A stretch of DNA of 29,079 nt from Mesotoga sp. UBA6090 (GTDB lineage: Bacteria; Thermotogota; Thermotogae; Petrotogales; Kosmotogaceae), in NCBI RefSeq assembly GCF_002435945.1, contig NZ_DIXC01000081.1, positions 1-29,079 on the forward strand. The letters run 5' to 3'. Position numbers and translations under genes: made by a program. Shown here one piece after another: positions 24,133 to 29,079 of the stretch; the first letter of the stretch is position 1, and every line of letters starts with the position of its first letter. The notes under the pieces were generated by a model, which ran no database searches, was not told the DNA's origin, and worked only from the letters and a program-made list of their open reading frames with translations.

Positions 24133-24762
24133 ATGAACATCAGCAGTTTGATTCCAGATAATTCCGAAAAGGGTACTGGACTGATTCTAGAAAACCGGGG
24201 CCTCTACCTCTTTCAGGTTTCTGGAAGGAAGCATCGAACAGAGTCCGGAGAAAGGTTCTTCGCCGGAATCGGTGGACACTGTGAAGAAGGCGAGGGGTTC
24301 ATCCAGGCAGCAAAACGCGAAGCAGTTGAAGAGACTGGAAAGGCCGTTGAAATAATTCATTCAGCGAGGACAGATATAGTTCAGTCAGACGGAAGCGTTG
24401 TCGATACCATTGAGCTTCCATCCCCAGCCCCCAGAATGATATACAAAATGCTTGATCGACGAAAGAACTTGCCAGAGAAAGGACCGTACTTCATCGCCTG
24501 CTTTAATGCGCATTTCATAGATGATACTCCCTTCAAACTCGACCCCGAGGAGGTAAGCGCTTTGATTGCCATATCTAAAGAATTGCTTTGCGAAAGTCTT
24601 GAGCGCAAGATAGGACTTGAAGATATAATCTCGCCAGGGGGAAAAGTCGTCGCCGGTTCTCTGAAAGCCGGGATCATGCTCTTTCCCCTCGGAACGGCAG
24701 TAGCTCTAGCGAATCTCTTGAAAAGAGGCAAAGAACCTTCGGAGGTTGATCATGACGAGTGA
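24133..24762 (+). CDS. Nudix hydrolase
   Basis: Protein of 209 residues that would hydrolyse a nucleoside diphosphate linked to another group. The Nudix box G-x5-E-x7-REVxEE-x-G type is complete at about 48-69 (GHCEEGEG, then KREAVEETG). The domain begins with LILENRGLYLFQVSG and includes GERFFAGIGGHCEEGEG. The C-terminal half (about 130-209) is a helical extension with the hydrophobic stretch AGIMLFPLGTAVALANLL. The start is the ATG at 24133 with AAGGA 9-10 bases upstream; a TTG at 24097 in frame has no such site. It overlaps the deformylase gene by 11 bases, implying coupling. The substrate cannot be predicted. Confidence 0.85.
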   Translation: MNISSLIPDNSEKGTGLILENRGLYLFQVSGRKHRTESGERFFAGIGGHCEEGEGFIQAAKREAVEETGKAVEIIHSARTDIVQSDGSVVDTIELPSPAPRMIYKMLDRRKNLPEKGPYFIACFNAHFIDDTPFKLDPEEVSALIAISKELLCESLERKIGLEDIISPGGKVVAGSLKAGIMLFPLGTAVALANLLKRGKEPSEVDHDE

Positions 24763-25306
24763 AGTATTGCTTATTGGAAATCCATTGCTACGGGAAAGAT
24801 CATCTCCGGTTACTGACTTTCAAAGCCAGGAGACGATAAAGCAGTTCGCTATGCTAAAGCAGGCCCTTGACGAATTCAGGAATGAAAAGGGCTTTGGCCG
24901 CGGAATTTCTGCCCCGCAAATCGGTATTCTTAAGAGAATCGTTGCGCTCAATCTAGGTCAGGAAAGTTTCATTATTGTGAACCCTCGAATTACCAACCGC
25001 AGCAAACCCGTATTTACTATGTGGGATGACTGCATGTCCTTTCCACATCTGCTCATTAGGCTCGAAAGAAGCCTTTCGATAGATGTCGTGTATGAAGATG
25101 AAAGGGGAATCGAACACGAGTGGAAGGGGGTGGATCAGGCAAGATCGGAGCTGCTTCAGCATGAGATAGACCACCTCGACGGCATTCTCGCAATAGATCA
25201 CGCATTAGATGCCAAAAGTATCATATATCGCTCGGAATATGAAAGGAATCGCGAATACTACGATCGCCTTGTAGACTACATTATCAAGCCGACAATTTCA
25301 GATTAA
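24752..25306 (+). CDS. Peptide deformylase-like metallohydrolase
   Basis: Protein of 184 residues with the three peptide deformylase motifs: GISAPQIG (51-58, motif 1), DDCMSFP (92-98, motif 2 with metal ligand C94; canonical EGCLS), and QHEIDHLDG (136-144, motif 3, H137/E138/H141). All catalytic residues are kept, so it can be active, but motif 2 is altered (DDCMS) and the C-terminal region (about 150-184) is charged. It may be a second deformylase rather than the housekeeping Def that normally sits beside fmt; no fmt is present here. GGAGGT is 5 bases before the ATG. The stop overlaps an inverted repeat (GATTAA 25301-25306, TTAATC 25312-25317) shared with the convergent SGNH gene. Confidence 0.85.
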   Translation: MTSEVLLIGNPLLRERSSPVTDFQSQETIKQFAMLKQALDEFRNEKGFGRGISAPQIGILKRIVALNLGQESFIIVNPRITNRSKPVFTMWDDCMSFPHLLIRLERSLSIDVVYEDERGIEHEWKGVDQARSELLQHEIDHLDGILAIDHALDAKSIIYRSEYERNREYYDRLVDYIIKPTISD

Positions 25307-25315
25307 ACTACTTAA

Positions 25316-25951
25316 TCAAAGAACGATATTCATTGCCTGAAGCCAGTGGCGGGCAATAAGGGCGTGGCCCTCGGGAGTGGGGTGAACGCCGTCTTCGGCC
25401 CAGAATTCTGGCTGGCGTCTTGCAGCTGCAGCAGCGAAAATTCCATCTAGCGGAACGTAAATCGCTCCAAATTCCCTTGCAACTCTCCTGATTATCTGAA
25501 TCTTCGGCCCAAGATCTTCAGTCCATCTCTCCATCTCTGAGAAAACTGGAAGGAAGAAGGGTTCCGTTATTATCACAGATGCCCCCTTTGACCTGACCGA
25601 TTCCAGTAGATACCTGTAGTCGTTTTCGAAGCACTCCGGCTCCGTTCTATCGTTGCTGTCATAGAGGCGCCAGCAGTCGTTTATCCCTACAAGTATAGAA
25701 ACCCAGTCAGGAGAGAGATCAAGGCAGTCAACTTCCCAGCGTCGGCGAAGATCCCGTACCCTATCTCCTCCAACACCTCTGTTCAGAAACTCGATTCTCA
25801 GTTCCGGATGCGCAGAACCCACGAGTCCAGAGATAATTGCAGGATACCCGTTCCCAAGAGAGAAAAAGTCCCCTCTGTCTCTATCGGTATCGGTTACGCT
25901 GTCCCCTTGAAAGAGGACTCTTTGACCTTCTCTAAGAAACACTCTCTTCAT
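25316..25951 (-). CDS. SGNH/GDSL-family hydrolase
   Basis: Hydrolase of about 211 residues. Block I is GDSVTD (16-21, Ser18), block II NRGVGGD (57-63), block III GIND (89-92, Asn91), and block V DGVHPTPEGH (187-196, Asp187/His190). The sequence from QRVLFQGDSVTDTDRDRG is typical of the SGNH group containing carbohydrate acetyl-esterases such as acetylxylan esterases, so deacetylation of a glycan or sugar is plausible. The ATG at 25951 gives the family's usual N-terminus, though AGGGGG touches it directly; a GTG four codons on is 9 bases from that site, and a TTG at 26005 would extend by 18 residues. It lies 60 bases after the PfkB kinase stop on the same strand, so the two probably form an operon for sugar use. 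Confidence 0.87.
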   Translation of the reverse strand: MKRVFLREGQRVLFQGDSVTDTDRDRGDFFSLGNGYPAIISGLVGSAHPELRIEFLNRGVGGDRVRDLRRRWEVDCLDLSPDWVSILVGINDCWRLYDSNDRTEPECFENDYRYLLESVRSKGASVIITEPFFLPVFSEMERWTEDLGPKIQIIRRVAREFGAIYVPLDGIFAAAAARRQPEFWAEDGVHPTPEGHALIARHWLQAMNIVL

Positions 25952-26011
25952 CCCCCTGCTTATGAATAGACAGTATACTTCCAAAAAACTGCGAAAACTA
26001 ATCAAAGCAAC

Positions 26012-26905
26012 CTACAAGGAAATCTTCTCCCTGTATCTTCCCTCGATCCAGTCTCTGGCGATCCTGTGGGCAAGGTCGACATCATAACTTCCGTAGGCGG
26101 CCGCCGAATAGATAAAACCGGCATTGAAGGAATCCCCGGCTCCAATCGTATCCACAACGTTCTCTGACCTTTCGGTCGAATACTCTTTTGAACTGTCTCT
26201 AGAGATCATGAGCGAACCTTCAGAGCCCATCTTCACCATCGCATTACTGGTGAACTCCCTCTGAAAGCTTTCAACGGCGCTGGAAATCGAAGCTTCTTGT
26301 GTCACCTCGTTTAGTTCGGCTTCGTTGGGTAAGAACCAGTCTAATGAATTCAGCAAGCTCCTTATCTGAGGTCTGAATGACTTCCAGCCATCGGGAGGCC
26401 ATCCCGGATCAAGGTAAATAACGTTGTCATTGTGAAGGGATTCCACAAGCGTTTTCAAGTCTCCCCTTCTCAAACCGTTAAGAACATTGATTCCACAAAA
26501 CAGGATATGTGCGCCTTTGACGTTAGTAAGCTTATTGCTAACAAAGTCAACATCCATGAAACGCATGACAGATTCGTCGCTCAAGAAGCTTCTCTCACTG
26601 CTTGTATGAGCTATCGCAACTGTATGAGGAGTCTTGCCTTCGATGAGGGCAAGCCCTTCGACGGAAATTCCCATTTCAATGAATCGTTGCTCTAATGCCT
26701 TCCCGAAGAGATCATTTCCGGCTACCGTCACTATATCCACCGGTACTCCGAGATCGGCAAGCACGACAGCCGTGTTGGCCGCCTGCCCGCCGATACGCAT
26801 ATCAACAGTATCTACTCCTATCTCCGTTCCCCATTCAGGCCAGTCGTCAATCGGACCTGCTATGATATCGACATCAACATTGCCAACTATAACTACTCTG
26901 TCCAT
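26012..26905 (-). CDS. PfkB-family carbohydrate kinase
   Basis: Ribokinase/PfkB sugar or nucleoside kinase of 297 residues. The N-terminal part has VVIVGNVDVDIIAG and the signature-1 region MRIGGQAANTAVVLADLGVP (substrate-binding GG). Signature 2, DTIGAGDSFNAGF, is at 252-264 with the catalytic base D258. PNEAEL (around 220) is also typical. The exact sugar cannot be read from sequence. The start is set at the ATG 26905, preceded by GGAGA at a slightly long distance; the TTG at 26938 has no ribosome site and the extension is not conserved-looking. The adjacent SGNH hydrolase suggests use of an acylated sugar. Confidence 0.9.
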   Translation of the reverse strand: MDRVVIVGNVDVDIIAGPIDDWPEWGTEIGVDTVDMRIGGQAANTAVVLADLGVPVDIVTVAGNDLFGKALEQRFIEMGISVEGLALIEGKTPHTVAIAHTSSERSFLSDESVMRFMDVDFVSNKLTNVKGAHILFCGINVLNGLRRGDLKTLVESLHNDNVIYLDPGWPPDGWKSFRPQIRSLLNSLDWFLPNEAELNEVTQEASISSAVESFQREFTSNAMVKMGSEGSLMISRDSSKEYSTERSENVVDTIGAGDSFNAGFIYSAAAYGSYDVDLAHRIARDWIEGRYREKISL

Positions 26906-27066
26906 TCCACCACTCTCTTCTCCAATATCAGCGGGCAAGAAACATCAATTCTGAATGATTATTGCATCCGTGAAGAATGCAGTACTTTGAAAGGAAACGC
27001 GATTCACCGTCGCAGGACATCATCTCAGAAGAGGCTGCGAAATGGACGATAAACAAAAAGCCAGAA

Positions 27067-27101
27067 GCCGGAAGAAGAACGGAAAAAACCAATATTCCGG
27101 C
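27067..27101 (-). terminator. Terminator of the small Cys-rich gene
   Basis: On the minus strand GCCGGAA (27101-27095) pairs with TTCCGGC (27073-27067) around a 21-base loop that itself contains a T run, followed by TTCTGGCTTTTTG. The hairpin is 70-100 bases after the stop of the 27175-27378 gene. The arms are perfect but the loop is large, so confidence is moderate. Confidence 0.5.
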
Positions 27102-27174
27102 TATGCGGACTGGAAAAAACAGATATATCTATATCCTTACGCGTGATCATAAATCTGAAATTTATGAAGATGCT

Positions 27175-27378
27175 TCAGCCCTTATGGCATTCACTGCAAC
27201 AATGAACGCAGCCGTCGACATTTGGGTATATCTCTCGCGCCTTCTGAAGGGCCCCGAAACAGTTCACGAAATCTCCAAGCCTTCTCTTCGATTCTACTTC
27301 CTTGAGCCTATCGCAGAACTCCGTATGGATTTCATGTTCTCCGGTCGGCTTTGCGTTGTCATCTACGTAGTAAATCAC
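27175..27378 (-). CDS. Small conserved Cys/His-rich protein
   Basis: 67-residue protein starting at GTG, with AAGGAGGTG 9 bases upstream and an extended -10 promoter about 80 bases before it. It reads YYVDDNAKPTGEHEIHTEFC, then LGDFVNCFGALQKAREIYP and ends GCVHCCSECHKG. This layout (YYV.NNAQ..G.HEVH...C....LG.F..C..A...A...Y...NGC..C...CH) is one I recognise from short uncharacterised proteins in several phyla. The spaced Cys/His residues suggest a zinc or other metal-bound fold. Function unknown. The long plus-strand frame opposite (26977-27420) is a shadow. Confidence 0.75.
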   Translation of the reverse strand: MIYYVDDNAKPTGEHEIHTEFCDRLKEVESKRRLGDFVNCFGALQKAREIYPNVDGCVHCCSECHKG

Positions 27379-27451
27379 TTCACAACACCTCCTTCAAACA
27401 AATGCTGTGGTTGTCCTTAATTGAAGCGCAAATCAATCTTCACTATCTAAT

Positions 27452-27460
27452 ATTATAGCA
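27452..27460 (-). promoter_or_regulatory. Extended -10 promoter for the small Cys-rich gene
   Basis: On the minus strand TGCTATAAT (27460-27452) is a perfect extended -10 (TGnTATAAT), about 75 bases before the GTG start. No clear -35 is needed for this class. Confidence 0.55.
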
Positions 27461-27478
27461 CCCAATGCGGCTTACAAT

Positions 27479-27557
27479 AATGATCGATTCTCGAGAAATA
27501 GAATCTCATGTTCATTGATCATTACTTCATAAACTCGATCGGCTTTCGACTTATAAT
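27479..27557 (+). promoter_or_regulatory. Possible promoter/operator of gldA
   Basis: TATAAT at 27552-27557 lies 25 bases before the gldA start, just upstream of the ribosome site. Upstream, AATGATC (27479-27485) and GATCATT (27517-27523) form a perfect 7-bp inverted repeat that could be an operator. No good -35 is seen. Suggestive only. Confidence 0.35.
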
Positions 27558-27582
27558 CGCTTATATGGAGGTGATATGAAAA

Positions 27583-28674
27583 ATGATAAGAGCTACGATT
27601 TTCCCCGGGAGATACGTTCAGGGATCCGGTGCGCTTAATTCTTTGGGAAAGGAACTGAAAAGATTCGGCAGAAACGCCTTTGTAATAACCGATCCGTTTG
27701 TGTATGAAAACATAATTCCTTCTATCAAGAGTTCCCTGAATCAAGAATTATCTGCAGAGATAATCGAGTTTAGCGGGGAGTGTTCTGATGAAGAAATTGA
27801 AAGACTCTCCGGAAAAGCCGGAGACAAAGCCGACGTGCTTGTCGGAATTGGTGGAGGAAAGACCCTTGACACCGCAAAAGCTGTCGCTCACAATCTAAAG
27901 ATTCCTGTGGCTATCGTTCCCACTATCGCTTCAACGGACGCGCCTTGCAGCGCCCTCTCGGTTATATATACGCCCGAAGGAGAGTTCAAGAGATACCTAT
28001 TCCTTCCGAAGAATCCGGATCTTGTTCTAGTCGATTCCAAGATTATAGCTTCGGCACCCGCGAGGTTTCTTGTTTCCGGTATGGGAGACGCTCTTGCAAC
28101 TTGGTTTGAAGCAAGGTCCTGCCAGATTGGAAACGCGAAGAACATGACAGGCAATCCCGGTTCTATGACCGCCTATTCTCTCGCAAGAGTCTGCTACGAA
28201 ACTCTCTTGAAATATGGAGAACAGGCAAAGAATGCTTGCGAAGCACATGTCGTGACTTCGTCTCTAGAAAAGGTTATCGAAGCGAACACTCTGTTGAGTG
28301 GTCTTGGATTTGAGAGTGGCGGTCTTGCTGCTGCTCACGCTATTCACAATGGGCTTACAGCCCTGGAAGAGACTCATAGGTTCTTCCACGGAGAGAAAGT
28401 CGCCTTTGGAACGCTTGCATCGCTCTTCCTTACTGAGAAGGACCCCGCCGTAATCGATGAAGTGTTCGACTTCTGTGAAACAGTCGGACTTCCAACAACG
28501 CTTGCAGAAATCGGGCTGGGCAAGGTTACTGATGAGCAGCTAATGAAAGTTGCAGCAGCTTCCTGCACAGAAGGTGAGACAATTCACAACGAATTGGTCG
28601 AGATAACGCCTGAAACAGTGTTTTCTGCGCTCAAGGCAGCGGATGCATATGGAAAGTATAGAAACGAGGTCTAG
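27583..28674 (+). CDS. gldA: Glycerol dehydrogenase
   Basis: NAD-dependent, zinc-containing glycerol dehydrogenase (iron-containing alcohol dehydrogenase superfamily), interconverting glycerol and dihydroxyacetone in the cytoplasm. 363 residues, full length. NAD-binding motif GIGGGKTLDTAKAVA lies at 88-102, and TIASTDAPCSALSVIY at 114-129. The zinc ligands correspond to D169 (GMGDALATWFE), H252 (AAAHAIHNGL) and H269 (FFHGEKVAFG). The ATG at 27583 has GGAGGTGAT upstream, GGAGG being about 11 bases away; an out-of-frame ATG lies between. The gene is monocistronic with a terminator at 28721. Confidence 0.95.
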   Translation: MIRATIFPGRYVQGSGALNSLGKELKRFGRNAFVITDPFVYENIIPSIKSSLNQELSAEIIEFSGECSDEEIERLSGKAGDKADVLVGIGGGKTLDTAKAVAHNLKIPVAIVPTIASTDAPCSALSVIYTPEGEFKRYLFLPKNPDLVLVDSKIIASAPARFLVSGMGDALATWFEARSCQIGNAKNMTGNPGSMTAYSLARVCYETLLKYGEQAKNACEAHVVTSSLEKVIEANTLLSGLGFESGGLAAAHAIHNGLTALEETHRFFHGEKVAFGTLASLFLTEKDPAVIDEVFDFCETVGLPTTLAEIGLGKVTDEQLMKVAAASCTEGETIHNELVEITPETVFSALKAADAYGKYRNEV

Positions 28675-28720
28675 TCTTCTAGTCCTTCCTTAACCTCCTT
28701 TAGTTGCATAGCCGATTTGA

Positions 28721-28749
28721 AGCCGGGGATTCCTCCGGCTGATTTCTTT
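28721..28749 (+). terminator. Terminator after gldA
   Basis: AGCCGG (28721-28726) pairs with CCGGCT (28735-28740) around an 8-base loop, followed by GATTTCTTTA. The stem is GC-rich and the tail moderately T-rich, 46 bases after the stop. Confidence 0.6.
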
Positions 28750-28783
28750 ATCTAGAATATTCTGCTTTTTTGTCAAAGAGGTT

Positions 28784-28957
28784 TTATCTCTTCTCAAAAA
28801 GATCTCGATTACAATTATACAGCTCCTTGAAAGCTTCCTTCCTCTCAAACATGTATTCTCTCAAGTCGCTCCAGGGTTTGACAACGACATATCTCTCTTT
28901 GATTTTGTTGACGTCTTCCGACCCGAGTTCGACAGAAAAAAGGCTAAAGGGGCACAA
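28784..28957 (-). pseudogene. Minus-strand coding remnant, unidentified
   Basis: A minus-strand frame is open from a stop at 28985-28987 to TAA at 28784-28786. Its product reads as real protein: SVELGSEDVNKIKERYVVVK, then PWSDLREYMFERKEAFKELY. The only possible start is a TTG at 28957, without a ribosome site. The plus-strand frame opposite (28770-28997) has poor composition and looks like its shadow. It is probably the 3' end of a truncated gene, or an unrecognised small gene of 57 residues. I do not recognise the family. Confidence 0.4.
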
Positions 28958-29079
28958 AATGAAGAAGAGAAGTTCTGAAAGCCTTTATTCAACCTAAGTT
29001 CCCGAAAAGTCTAACGATGAAAACTTTGTAAAGCGTTGAAAAGACTTAGCCAGGGTTATTTTCTCTAGGTTTATTCCTC

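Noticed and set aside
26977..27420. 147-codon plus-strand frame
   Set aside because: It lies opposite the small Cys/His-rich gene, lacks a ribosome site, and its composition is that of an antisense shadow.
1..29079. tRNA, rRNA, CRISPR arrays or intact insertion sequences
   Set aside because: No T-loop-like GTTCGAATC in a cloverleaf context, no regularly spaced repeats, and no intact transposase gene were found by reading both strands.

Overview
The window looks like chromosomal DNA of a low-to-moderate GC bacterium of the Thermotogota, most likely a Kosmotoga/Mesotoga-type member. This is inference: arginine is coded mainly by AGA/AGG, Shine-Dalgarno sites are strong (GGAGG/GGAGGT), genes are compact with short overlaps, and there is an SLH-domain surface enzyme. 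No rRNA, tRNA, CRISPR array, intact transposase or phage gene was found.

Left part (1-13260) is accessory-like. It opens with the last 26 codons of an unidentified gene, then a 1566-residue membrane protein with a cytoplasmic TIR domain, one transmembrane helix, and an exterior made of fibronectin-III-like repeats and two formylglycine-generating-enzyme (FGE/SUMF1) fold domains that lack the catalytic cysteines. A degenerate IstB-like reading frame, an alpha/beta hydrolase, a RecQ-phosphoribosyltransferase fusion with a DprA-like partner, a small basic protein and an SGNH hydrolase follow. They are separated by long gene-poor gaps, two of which carry the same 87-bp repeat. A TPR-like gene remnant and an aminotransferase fragment meet head to head near 12950, which indicates past rearrangement. 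The TIR receptor-like protein and the RecQ/DprA pair give this side the look of a small defence or conflict island.

Middle part (13274-20764) holds a PepV-type dipeptidase, a repeat-rich gene-free stretch, a secreted SLH-anchored 5'-nucleotidase with a clear terminator, an internally deleted penicillin acylase homologue, and the lipoyl cofactor genes lipB and lipA, which overlap and are probably translationally coupled.

Right part (20994-29079) is ordinary metabolic DNA. A three-gene unit encodes a SnoaL/NTF2-like protein, a retinol-dehydrogenase-like SDR and a phytoene-desaturase/retinol-saturase-like FAD enzyme. A strong hairpin separates it from an overlapping Nudix hydrolase and peptide deformylase-like pair. 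Converging from the other strand are a PfkB sugar kinase with an SGNH hydrolase, and a small Cys/His-rich protein with its own promoter and terminator. Glycerol dehydrogenase closes the window, followed by a terminator and a last minus-strand coding remnant.
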